64,000 bases of DNA from Planctomycetota bacterium (GTDB lineage: Bacteria > Planctomycetota > UBA1135 > GCA-002748355). Within the stretch, counting starts at the first letter, position 1. Each line of letters starts with the position of its first letter. Below, in pieces: positions 20,193-28,366 of this stretch. Under the pieces are notes generated by a model that was given only the letters and a program-made list of their open reading frames with translations, was not told the origin of the DNA and ran no database searches. The stretch lies in assembly GCA_020638795.1 (NCBI GenBank), contig JACKHW010000012.1, positions 1 to 64,000 on the forward strand, read 5' to 3'. The translations under genes and the position numbers were made by a program.

Positions 20193-22709
20193 TCAGCGCC
20201 AGTCCTCGTCGTAGAAGCCTGCGAGCACGATCCCGTCACGCGCGACCTTCGGGTCCGGGTCGAGCATCGTGGGCCTCGCGACGAAGACATCCGGGTAGTG
20301 CACGCCGCTGACGAAGTAGGGGAAGACTTCGGTCAACCGCATGCCCTGGATCCCGGTGCCACCGATGCCGGCGACGAGATTCGTGGACGTGCCTGCGCGC
20401 GGCCGCACGACGAGGATCGCGAGATCATCGCCGTCGAGGACCTGCCCGCTACCCGGCGCCGAACGCAGTTCGAGTCGCGTGTCCGAGACCGCAGCCGCCT
20501 CGCCGAGCAATCGAAGCCAAGCGGCATTCGATCGCGAGTTCCCGTAGACGACGACGTTGCGATCGCGGAAGCGCTCTTCGTTGTTCGGATCGAGGAAGAC
20601 CGTGTCCGAAACGACATCGACGCTTCCGTTGCCGCGATACCAGAGCGATTCGGCATCGAAGCGCGCCTTGGCACGCGCCCACGAGTTCTGTGCTTCGTCA
20701 CCCTGGGTGCCGTAGACGAAGCACACGCGATCGCGGAAGACGTGCTGGAACGGTCCCGCCCGTCGCGGGTTCTTGCGACGAGGATCGAGGCTCGCCGATT
20801 TCCACGCTCCCCCTTCGTGGCGCAGAATCACGCGTCCGCTAGCAGTCGCATCGACGACGACCTCGGCGACGGTCTCCTTGGTAGCGTCGGATCCGAAGTC
20901 CAGTCGCACCTTGACGGGGCCAGCCGTCGAGGTCAGCGGCACATCGAGCGCGAGTAGCGCCACGTTCTCGGTCGAACCCACGAAGCGACGCTGGTGAGGA
21001 TCGAAGCGAATCCGCACGCGGCTCGGAGCAAGTGAGACCTGCTGTGCGAGGACTTCTGCCCAGTGGTGACGCGACGCGTCTGCTGGATTGACCGTCGTGA
21101 AGTCGACCTCGCGCACTTCGGTCGCACGCGGCCGACGATGCCGAGCGAAGAAGTCGAACATCGGGGCGTAGTCCACACACCCCGCGCCGGGCTCGTCCGT
21201 ATCGTCCCACCAGTGATCGGCACCCTTCTGCTCGTGCCATTCCAGATCGCGATGAACGTCGGCAAGCGCGAGCCGCATCTCGCGGGCCTCGCGTACCGGT
21301 ACAGTCTTGTCCGCATCGCCGTGCAACACGTAGATACCGAGGCCCGCATAGTTGTTCTTGCGCAGGAGGGTGTCACTCGGATTGGCAGCGCGGATCAAGA
21401 GCCGATCGAGTTCGGAGAGATCTCCAGGATCGGCGTCGGCTCGTGACGATCGCCTTCCGTAGGTCGCGAAGCTACACCACCCTGCACTCGGACCGATCGC
21501 CGCGAAGTGATCCGGCATTGTCACGCCAACGTGCCACGTACCATGGCCCCCCATCGAGTGACCGGTCAAGTAGACTGCCGTCTCGTCGATCTCGTATCGC
21601 GCCAAGGCATCCTCGAGCACCTCGAGTGCATCGAGCCTCCCGAGGAACTGCCAGTCGAAACCGTACGGCCGCCGGTTCGTCGGGCAAACGACATGGCCCC
21701 ACGACTTCCTCGCGTACGAGGCGGCTTGATTCGTCGCTTCGACGCTCGCCCCGTGCAGGCTCAGGAACAAAGCCTGCGGCGACCTTCTCCCGGGGTCCGA
21801 GTCGACGGCGAGCGATGGCTGCACGGCGTAGTACTGCACACTGCCATCGATGTCGCTGACGAACGTGCGTTTGTGCAGCTCCGACGGCCTGCGAACACGA
21901 ACCTGGACCTTCGTTCGGTCGAGAATGATGTTGCCACGCGGATGCTTGCGATAGAGGAGCAGGTCGAGCTCGTGGTCTCCGGGCTCGAGACCGGGCTTCG
22001 GCTCGATCGTGAACAGAGCTTTTCGCGTGCCGGGTGTCACGAACGGAGGAAGGGGAGTCTCGGTGGGTACGAACTCACGCCCCCACGTCCCGAGGAACCA
22101 CTCGCTCCTGTGGTCGCTGCCGAGAGCGACGACCGCCGATCCGTACCAGGGACCGGATTCGCCCACGATGACATCACCGATGGTCATGTCCTTGCCGGTG
22201 AAGAAGATCGGCTTGGGCATGGCTTCGAGTCGAAGGCTGACCTTGCCGCGACCGGCTTTGATCAGCAGTTCGCTCCCTCCCGCGCGCACGAAGATCGGAA
22301 GAACCGTCGTTCCGAACCGATACATATCCCCGATACGCGGCTCGCCGTCGACGTAGACGCGCGATGCACCGGTCACGTGCAACACGGCGAACGTAGCCGC
22401 ATCCGAAGCGATCGTCCCGTACGCATAGCCGCGGCCGGGCACGGCGATCCCGTCGTCATCGCGAACGGTCGCCCACGCCCGAGTCGTCCCCGGAGCCACC
22501 GTGACCCGGTCCCCCGCCTCGGGAGCCTCGAAGGTTCCACGGATGCGGCTCAGCTCGATCGCATCGGTGGATCGAACCGATCGACCGGCCCTTGTCACGT
22601 CCCCGAGGACGAGCCAATCTCGAGGGAGTTCTTGGGCTGCGACACTCTGCACCGCGGCCCACGCGAGGAGAACGATGCAGACGAGGATGAATGCGCGATG
22701 ACGAGACAT
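20193..22709 (-). CDS. Secreted prolyl-oligopeptidase-like alpha/beta hydrolase
   Basis: Exported serine hydrolase of about 838 aa. A signal peptide (basic MSRHR, hydrophobic core, VAAQ cleavage site) begins at ATG 22709; 31 further in-frame residues upstream are unlikely to be translated. The N-terminal 300 residues are beta-rich with no family I can name. The central hydrolase domain shows the nucleophile elbow GHSMGGHG near residue 385, an aspartate in HGDADKTVPV near 466, and a histidine in GADHWWDD near 498: a complete triad. The C-terminal 300 residues form another beta-rich module. Peptides or esters are both possible substrates. It converges on carB and faces the next secreted protein divergently. 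Confidence 0.8.
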   Translation of the reverse strand: MSRHRAFILVCIVLLAWAAVQSVAAQELPRDWLVLGDVTRAGRSVRSTDAIELSRIRGTFEAPEAGDRVTVAPGTTRAWATVRDDDGIAVPGRGYAYGTIASDAATFAVLHVTGASRVYVDGEPRIGDMYRFGTTVLPIFVRAGGSELLIKAGRGKVSLRLEAMPKPIFFTGKDMTIGDVIVGESGPWYGSAVVALGSDHRSEWFLGTWGREFVPTETPLPPFVTPGTRKALFTIEPKPGLEPGDHELDLLLYRKHPRGNIILDRTKVQVRVRRPSELHKRTFVSDIDGSVQYYAVQPSLAVDSDPGRRSPQALFLSLHGASVEATNQAASYARKSWGHVVCPTNRRPYGFDWQFLGRLDALEVLEDALARYEIDETAVYLTGHSMGGHGTWHVGVTMPDHFAAIGPSAGWCSFATYGRRSSRADADPGDLSELDRLLIRAANPSDTLLRKNNYAGLGIYVLHGDADKTVPVREAREMRLALADVHRDLEWHEQKGADHWWDDTDEPGAGCVDYAPMFDFFARHRRPRATEVREVDFTTVNPADASRHHWAEVLAQQVSLAPSRVRIRFDPHQRRFVGSTENVALLALDVPLTSTAGPVKVRLDFGSDATKETVAEVVVDATASGRVILRHEGGAWKSASLDPRRKNPRRAGPFQHVFRDRVCFVYGTQGDEAQNSWARAKARFDAESLWYRGNGSVDVVSDTVFLDPNNEERFRDRNVVVYGNSRSNAAWLRLLGEAAAVSDTRLELRSAPGSGQVLDGDDLAILVVRPRAGTSTNLVAGIGGTGIQGMRLTEVFPYFVSGVHYPDVFVARPTMLDPDPKVARDGIVLAGFYDEDWR

Positions 22710-22858
22710 GGCAGCACGATATCCAGGACGAACGACATCGAACAAAAACTGAAGAACGCGCGTCCACTCCTTGAGCATTCCGCCAGATAGCTGGCCAGAC
22801 ACACAGTGAGTGGCACCGCGCCGCTCGTCCGTTCCTCCTCCGAACCGAGTCCCTCACG

Positions 22859-24736
22859 ATGCAGCTCCCACCGAAAACTGGCGCTCTGGCGCTCGTAGCG
22901 CTCCTGCCCCTGGCATCTCTCCGTGCCCAGAACCTCGTTGCGAACGCGAGTTTCGAAACGTATTCGACGTGCCCGACGACCAGCGGCCAGCCGTATCAAG
23001 CCGTCGGGTGGATCGCGCCGACGACCGGCACGACCGACTACATGAACGCGTGTCACACGACGGGAATCGTCGGCGTTCCCAACAACGCCTTCGGGAGCCA
23101 GGCCGCCAACACGGGCCAGGCATACATGCACATCTACACGGCGGCGAAGAACGCCTCGAATTATCGAGAGTATGTCCAGCGCCAGCTCTCGTCGCCGCTC
23201 TCCGCAGGCGTCACCTACGACGTGAGCTTCTGGGTCTCCAAGTCGGACAGCGAACTCGCCTCGGCCGAGATCGGCGCGTATTTCTCGCTGTCACCGATCT
23301 CGCTGGCAAACAGCTCGGCATTCAACCTCGTGCCACAGATCGAGAATCCGAGCACCAACATCATCACGGACACGGTGAACTGGGTGCAGGTCTCCGGCTC
23401 GTTCGTCGCTTCGGGGGGAGAACAGTACATCACCATCGGTAACTTCCGCACGCCCGCGAACACGACGACGCTGTTCGTCGGTGGAACGCACAACGGCGCG
23501 AGCTACTACGTGGACGACGTTTCGGTCGTCGCCCAGCAGAAGACCTGTGGCTCGAAACTCATCGGCTGGGCGGACCTCGCTTCGGCGACCGTCGGCTTCG
23601 TCGACGTTCAGGATTTCGAGTCCAATTGTCAGCCCGCGGTCACGCAGTGCACGACCCCGGTCCCGGTGACGGCCACGACCTACTACGCCGGCGGCACGGC
23701 GTACAACGGTCGCTACCGCTCGGTCTGGGTCAGCGATGGCGTCACGCTCGCCGAGTACGAAACCGCAGCGACACGCCAGTGCCAAGCGCGATGCGCACCG
23801 ATGCCGGCGATTCTCGCGAATCGTAATGCGAGCGTCAGTGGCCTCGCGTTCGGCGATCACCGTCAAGTCCTCTTCCAACTCGCGACCGTGCCCGGTTACT
23901 TCGAGATCACGACCTACGACGCGAGTGGACGTTGTCTCGGCCAGACGACGACCTGTCGTGGCACTCTGCCGACTGGTGCGCTCGCTGCCGGACTCGCCTA
24001 CGACGAACTCCGGGACCTGCTCTACGTCTCGATCGACGTTCCCGGACTCGCGGGCTTCGACCATTTTCTGTACGTGATGCTCGGCAGCTCGCCGTGCACC
24101 GGCATCTGCAAGAGCCAGCTCCAGTCGTGCACCGTGCGCTTGACGACCGGCCTTGCCTACGACTCGTGCAATCAGACTCTCTACGCGACCGACGGCCAGG
24201 TCACGCAGAGCTATCTAGTCGCGGATCCGAAACGCTGCGACTTCCGCCCGGCGACGTGCTGCAAGAAGCAGAATCAGCCGACGTGGCACGGCCTCGCGAT
24301 CCTCCCATGCGGTGACAACAGGTCGATCGGCAAGCCCTGCACGTCCAGTCCTTGCCCTTCGTGCCCATCCATGCTCGCCGGGAGCCTCGGGGACGCGGCA
24401 CTCGGACAGAGTCTGCCCATCACGCTCAGCAATGCGCCGGCGCCCGCGTTCGCGATCCTGTTCCTCAAGGTCGGTCCCTGCGGTAGCGGAATCTCGTTGC
24501 CGCCGCCTTTCTGCGGCACGTTCTATCCGTTCCCGGCGATCGCGACCTTCGGCCCCGCTGCATTGACTTCGGTCTCGCCGTGCGGCGGAAGCGCGGTGCA
24601 GAACATCCCGATCCCCGGGGATGCACGCCTCTGTGGGCTGCCGTTCTGCGCTCAGTGGTTCGTGTTCTGCCAGGCGCAGAACCAGTTCGGATTCGGTTTC
24701 AGCAACGCGATCGAATTCGAAGTCGTCGGTTCTTGA
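22859..24736 (+). CDS. Large cysteine-rich secreted protein with planctomycete-type C-terminal module
   Basis: Exported protein of 625 aa. Signal peptide at 1-23 (cleavage after LRA before QN). Residues 24-230 form a beta-sandwich-like domain beginning NLVANASFETYSTCP, with VGWIAPTTGTTDY and YREYVQRQLSSPL; I recognise this pattern from extracellular and OmpA-linked proteins of Bacteroidota, where it resembles carbohydrate-binding sandwiches. Residues 230-500 are very rich in cysteine and contain repeated L-AYDE/YDS segments followed by LYVS or LYATD, as in beta propellers. The last 115 residues (from AGSLGDAALGQ) match a module also seen at the C-termini of the genes at 42837 and 59723. No function can be given; a structural or sugar-binding surface role is plausible. 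Confidence 0.7.
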   Translation: MQLPPKTGALALVALLPLASLRAQNLVANASFETYSTCPTTSGQPYQAVGWIAPTTGTTDYMNACHTTGIVGVPNNAFGSQAANTGQAYMHIYTAAKNASNYREYVQRQLSSPLSAGVTYDVSFWVSKSDSELASAEIGAYFSLSPISLANSSAFNLVPQIENPSTNIITDTVNWVQVSGSFVASGGEQYITIGNFRTPANTTTLFVGGTHNGASYYVDDVSVVAQQKTCGSKLIGWADLASATVGFVDVQDFESNCQPAVTQCTTPVPVTATTYYAGGTAYNGRYRSVWVSDGVTLAEYETAATRQCQARCAPMPAILANRNASVSGLAFGDHRQVLFQLATVPGYFEITTYDASGRCLGQTTTCRGTLPTGALAAGLAYDELRDLLYVSIDVPGLAGFDHFLYVMLGSSPCTGICKSQLQSCTVRLTTGLAYDSCNQTLYATDGQVTQSYLVADPKRCDFRPATCCKKQNQPTWHGLAILPCGDNRSIGKPCTSSPCPSCPSMLAGSLGDAALGQSLPITLSNAPAPAFAILFLKVGPCGSGISLPPPFCGTFYPFPAIATFGPAALTSVSPCGGSAVQNIPIPGDARLCGLPFCAQWFVFCQAQNQFGFGFSNAIEFEVVGS

Positions 24737-24757
24737 CGCAGCGGCCTGTGGGGAGCA

Positions 24758-25234
24758 GTGCAGGAAACCGCATGGTTCCCCCTTGCAGTCTCGGTCCGTC
24801 GCCAACATTGTCTTCGGGTCGTGCTGTTCCGAACATGGCTAGCCTTCCTGGCGTCGATCCTGCTCGCTACCGTGATGCACACGCATCACGTGTGCTCGGA
24901 TTGTCTGCGCAGCGAGATGGTCGGTGGCGGCACCGCAGTCGCGACGACGGCTCCGAGTTCCGCGCGGTTCGCTCTCCGCGGCTCGCACACGACCAACAAG
25001 CACGAATGCACGGGTCTTTGTGAACTGACCCCCGAACCATCGAGAGCGGCGCACGACGGCTGCTCGAGCGTCGCGTCGTGTGATGGCCCTGTCGCGCACC
25101 TCGAACCGATCCGCATCCTGACTCGACGGTCGCTAACGCACGGATCCGAGCTGAGGATCCGACCACCACCGACGACAGATCGACGGATCACGGCACCACA
25201 CCACTACGACCGCGGACGCTTGCTTCTCCAGTGA
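24758..25234 (+). CDS. Small exported His/Cys-containing protein ahead of the efflux operon
   Basis: Hypothetical protein, probably real because of its position: it begins 21 bases after the previous stop, and its own stop lies inside the hairpin before the outer-membrane channel gene. A hydrophobic segment (LAFLASILLATV) near residues 28-39 is followed by a histidine/cysteine group, MHTHHVCSDC, and further CTGLC and Cys residues, suggesting a periplasmic metal-binding role, although the C-terminal third is basic and unstructured. GTG 24758 is only two bases from a GGGGAG motif, which is too close; GTG 24821, giving VLFRTWLAFLAS as signal, may be the true start. Comparable small leading genes occur in other metal-efflux operons, but I recognise no family. 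Confidence 0.45.
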   Translation: MQETAWFPLAVSVRRQHCLRVVLFRTWLAFLASILLATVMHTHHVCSDCLRSEMVGGGTAVATTAPSSARFALRGSHTTNKHECTGLCELTPEPSRAAHDGCSSVASCDGPVAHLEPIRILTRRSLTHGSELRIRPPPTTDRRITAPHHYDRGRLLLQ

Positions 25235-25278
25235 GTCCCGGACGTTTCGCACGAAACGTCCGCGATCCCTCACTGGAG
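25226..25278 (+). promoter_or_regulatory. Nested inverted repeat burying the ribosome binding site of the efflux operon
   Basis: Outer arm CTCCAGTGAG 25226-25235 pairs perfectly with CTCACTGGAG 25269-25278; inside it GGACGTTTCG 25240-25249 pairs perfectly with CGAAACGTCC 25252-25261 around two bases. The GGAG at 25275-25278 is the only ribosome binding site for ATG 25284, five bases further on, so the outer stem would hide it. The left arm includes the stop codon of the preceding gene at 25232-25234. It could act as a translational switch, a terminator/attenuator, or a DNA operator for a metal-responsive regulator. Confidence 0.7.
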
Positions 25279-25283
25279 TTTTC

Positions 25284-26702
25284 ATGACAGACAAGGTCCG
25301 CCGCACGCCGGCTCTGCGTGTATTGCCCTGGACGCTCGGCGTCCTCCTGACCGCGACAGCGTGCGAGAGCTACGTTGCCGACCCGCTCGACTTCGATGAA
25401 CTCGTGCGTGGCATCGCGGAGGACGAAGCACGCGTGCGCGCCCGCGGACGAACGGGCACGGATCACGTCGACACCGCGTTGACGTTCGAGAGCGCGTATC
25501 GGTCCATGCTCGAGTTCGGTCCCGGCATCACCGCCGCGAGAAACGAGCTCGCCCGCCTCGAGGTCATCGCCGAAGCGGGTCCTCGCCGGCCCAATCCGAA
25601 CTTCAGTGGCGGCCCCCTCGCCCTCGACGGCCCCGGTTTGACGGGCGTATTGCGGCGAGGCGTCCAGGCGACGCTGTCGCTCGCGCTCCCGCTGTTCGGA
25701 CGTATCGGTGCAGCGCGCGATGTCGACGAAGCGGAGGTCGTTGCATCACGCGTCGCACTCGAGGCCCGAGTGCTCGAGGACGTGTACGCGCTTCGCGAGG
25801 ACTGGATCGCCCTCGTGATCACGATGCGCGAACTCGAACTCGCCGAGGCCGCCGTGAAAATCACGCAACGCATCGTTCAGCGCACGTCGATCATGGTCAC
25901 CGAGGGCGTCGCGAACGGCATCGACCTCCGAACTGCCGAGATCGATTTGACGGAAGCGACCGTCGAACGCGCCCGAACGCGCAGGAGCATGCTGCAGATT
26001 CGCGGAGCCATCGCGAATCGCATCGGTCGGCCCTTCGCCGTCACGGCCCGCATCGACTCGACCGACCTTCCCGCACTCGACACGGCCGGTAGTTCGGCAG
26101 TCGACGTCACACCAGTCGTCCCGACGCTTTCGCCGGACCATCCACGGCTCCGAGAGCTCGCCGCTCGCTACGAAGTGAGTGAACAGAAGCTCCGACTCGA
26201 GGTAGCGCACCAGTATCCGGACATCACGCTGGGCCCGAACTACGAGCGCGAGGGAAAGACGGATCGATACGGCCTCTCGCTCGGAATCAATCTGCCGTTG
26301 TTCGATCAGAATCAACGAGCGATCGCCGACGCCAAGGCGGAGCGGACGACGGCGCGCGCACGCTACGTGGCCGCGATGCGCGAACTCGAGACCGGTATCG
26401 AGCGTGATCATGCGCGCCTCACGGTCGCTCGAGAGGAGCTGACTGCAGCAACGGAGCAGAAGCGGGCGGTCACGAGCCTGCGCGCACTCGCACGCACGTC
26501 TCTCGAAGAAGGGACGATCGAACCCTGGCGCTATCTCGACGCCCTGCGCCGATACATCGCGGTCGCGCGCAACGAGCTCGTTGCCCTACGCGCGATCTAT
26601 GACGCGGAACTCGCTCTCGAACGCAGTTCGGCGACCTTCCGTCTTGCCTTCGAGAGTTTCCACGAATCCGCCGAGGACACGGCGGAGGACGTACACCGAT
26701 GA
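25284..26702 (+). CDS. Outer-membrane efflux lipoprotein (CusC/TolC type)
   Basis: Outer-membrane channel of a tripartite RND pump. A lipoprotein signal ends LTATACES (cysteine near residue 29). Two OEP repeats follow: long helices rich in alanine, glutamate and arginine (for instance ARNELARLEVIAEAG, the first repeat hairpin) and the beta segments GVQATLSLALPLFG and YGLSLGINLPLFD, which are the paired barrel-strand signatures of the TolC family with the characteristic LPLF. Length 472 aa is typical. It overlaps the adaptor gene by four bases (ATGA). Its translation start lies just after the nested hairpin, so the whole pump may be controlled there. Confidence 0.9.
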   Translation: MTDKVRRTPALRVLPWTLGVLLTATACESYVADPLDFDELVRGIAEDEARVRARGRTGTDHVDTALTFESAYRSMLEFGPGITAARNELARLEVIAEAGPRRPNPNFSGGPLALDGPGLTGVLRRGVQATLSLALPLFGRIGAARDVDEAEVVASRVALEARVLEDVYALREDWIALVITMRELELAEAAVKITQRIVQRTSIMVTEGVANGIDLRTAEIDLTEATVERARTRRSMLQIRGAIANRIGRPFAVTARIDSTDLPALDTAGSSAVDVTPVVPTLSPDHPRLRELAARYEVSEQKLRLEVAHQYPDITLGPNYEREGKTDRYGLSLGINLPLFDQNQRAIADAKAERTTARARYVAAMRELETGIERDHARLTVAREELTAATEQKRAVTSLRALARTSLEEGTIEPWRYLDALRRYIAVARNELVALRAIYDAELALERSSATFRLAFESFHESAEDTAEDVHR

Positions 26703-28366
26703 AACCCATACTCGGATTCGTTGCCATCACCGTATTGATGACCGGAGTCGGACTCGGCACCGGTTACTACGCCGCGCTGCAGACGATGGACCACGGCGCG
26801 GACGCGGAATCGACACCGACCGACGCGGGCGTCGAAGCTGCACTCGACCCGACGATGCTCGCGGGGCTCGGTGTCGTGATCGGCAAGGTTCACCCGTCCA
26901 AGCCTCGCCTCACGACTCGAATCAACGCCGTCGTCGAGGATGCTGCTGACACGACGAGAGTCGTCTCGGCTCCGTTCTCGGGACGCGTACTGTCGCTCGA
27001 TGCCAAGATCGGTTCGGTCGTCGACGGCACCAGCTCCATCGTCACGGTCGTCCGTGATGGGCTACCGCCGTTCGAACCGAAACGAGCAGCTTCGATCCTC
27101 AAACCCGTCCACGAGGAGTTGCACGATGCCTACGCGGAACTGCTCATCGCTTATCGCAAACGTCAGATCCTCGCCGAACAGCTCGAGCGATTCGATCGTA
27201 TCGATGCGCGCAGTGTCTCTCTGGAGACCGGAGGTCGTTCCGAGGACAACGTCCCGTTGGTTTCGAAGCAACGCCTCATCGAACTCCAGAACGACCTGCG
27301 CGAAGCGGTCACGAAGTTCGATGGTCTCGAGCACAAGGTGCTCGCCCACGGACTCACGAAGGAAGAGATCGACCGTATTCTCGCCGGCGGTCATCCCCCG
27401 CATGGATCCACGCTGTGGAAGCGCGCTCTCTCGCACCACGGACTGTGGCCGAAGGACGCCGACGCGATCCTCGCCGTTCTCCCCGAAGCTCGTCGCGAAG
27501 AACCCCTCGTCATCGCGTGTCTCGGCGAACTCGCAGCGTCGGGCTTGCTCGATTCTCCGCTCGTGCAAGCGATGACGAACTCGCCCGCGATGCAGGAGAA
27601 TTTCACGACCGTGACCAGGCTGCGTCTCGATGGCGTCGACGTCGCGCGAATCACGGGGATCGCCATGAGCGGCGGACTAGCGCCGACGATGCGTCTCTCG
27701 GTGCCGCGCGACGCGGATACCGAGACGCACGATCGCTTCGACGTTGTTGCGTTCCACGTCGCCATCGGTCAGCACGTCGACGCCGGCACGACGCTCGCCA
27801 CGCTGCGTGACCCGAAGATGGTTCACCTCGTCCTCGAGCCGATCGGCGACGAAGTCGCGGCGCTTCGCAGCCTCCTCGCTGCCGGCGGCCGTTTTCGAGC
27901 GACTCCGTTGATCGAGGGGACTGGCCCCACGTTGAACGACCTCGAACTCGGGAGTCTCGGCGTCCTCGGTGGTGAGAGCGTGAGACCCGGTGGAATCCGC
28001 GCTCGCGCGACTGTCACCAACGAAGCCGTGAACTCCACCGATGGTAAGTCGCGAACGTGGTCTCTCCTTCCCGGGATCCGCTATGTCGCCGAGGTGACGA
28101 ACGACCGTCCCGGTGACGCCATCTTCGTGCTGCCGCAAGACGCCATCGTCAAGCGCGGATCGATGCGAGTCGTCTTGGTCGTCGATACGGACCACGTTCA
28201 TCCGCACGAAGTCCAGATCGTCGGCGGCGACGACGACAACGTGTTCGTTGCACCCGGTGTCCTCGAGGACGGAGAACAGGTGGTCCTTCGAGGAGCACTC
28301 GCACTGTCACTCGCACTCGACCGGTCGGGCGAAGCAGCAGGTCACGACCACGGGCACGACCACTGA
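26699..28366 (+). CDS. RND efflux periplasmic adaptor (CusB-like) with His-rich tail
   Basis: Membrane-fusion protein linking inner pump and outer channel. An N-terminal signal anchor (PILGFVAITVLMTGVGLGTGYY) is followed by a lipoyl/barrel-sandwich half with VSAPFSGRVLSLDAKIGSVVDG, a helical hairpin, the second lipoyl half (VVAFHVAIGQHVDAGTTLATL) and beta-barrel domains. At 555 aa it is longer than CusB (about 407); roughly 120 residues, about 215-300, form an inserted helical region. The C-terminus ends GHDHGHDH, a histidine stretch likely to bind metal. Start and stop overlap the neighbours by four bases and one base, so the three pump genes form a tight operon. Confidence 0.87.
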   Translation: MKPILGFVAITVLMTGVGLGTGYYAALQTMDHGADAESTPTDAGVEAALDPTMLAGLGVVIGKVHPSKPRLTTRINAVVEDAADTTRVVSAPFSGRVLSLDAKIGSVVDGTSSIVTVVRDGLPPFEPKRAASILKPVHEELHDAYAELLIAYRKRQILAEQLERFDRIDARSVSLETGGRSEDNVPLVSKQRLIELQNDLREAVTKFDGLEHKVLAHGLTKEEIDRILAGGHPPHGSTLWKRALSHHGLWPKDADAILAVLPEARREEPLVIACLGELAASGLLDSPLVQAMTNSPAMQENFTTVTRLRLDGVDVARITGIAMSGGLAPTMRLSVPRDADTETHDRFDVVAFHVAIGQHVDAGTTLATLRDPKMVHLVLEPIGDEVAALRSLLAAGGRFRATPLIEGTGPTLNDLELGSLGVLGGESVRPGGIRARATVTNEAVNSTDGKSRTWSLLPGIRYVAEVTNDRPGDAIFVLPQDAIVKRGSMRVVLVVDTDHVHPHEVQIVGGDDDNVFVAPGVLEDGEQVVLRGALALSLALDRSGEAAGHDHGHDH

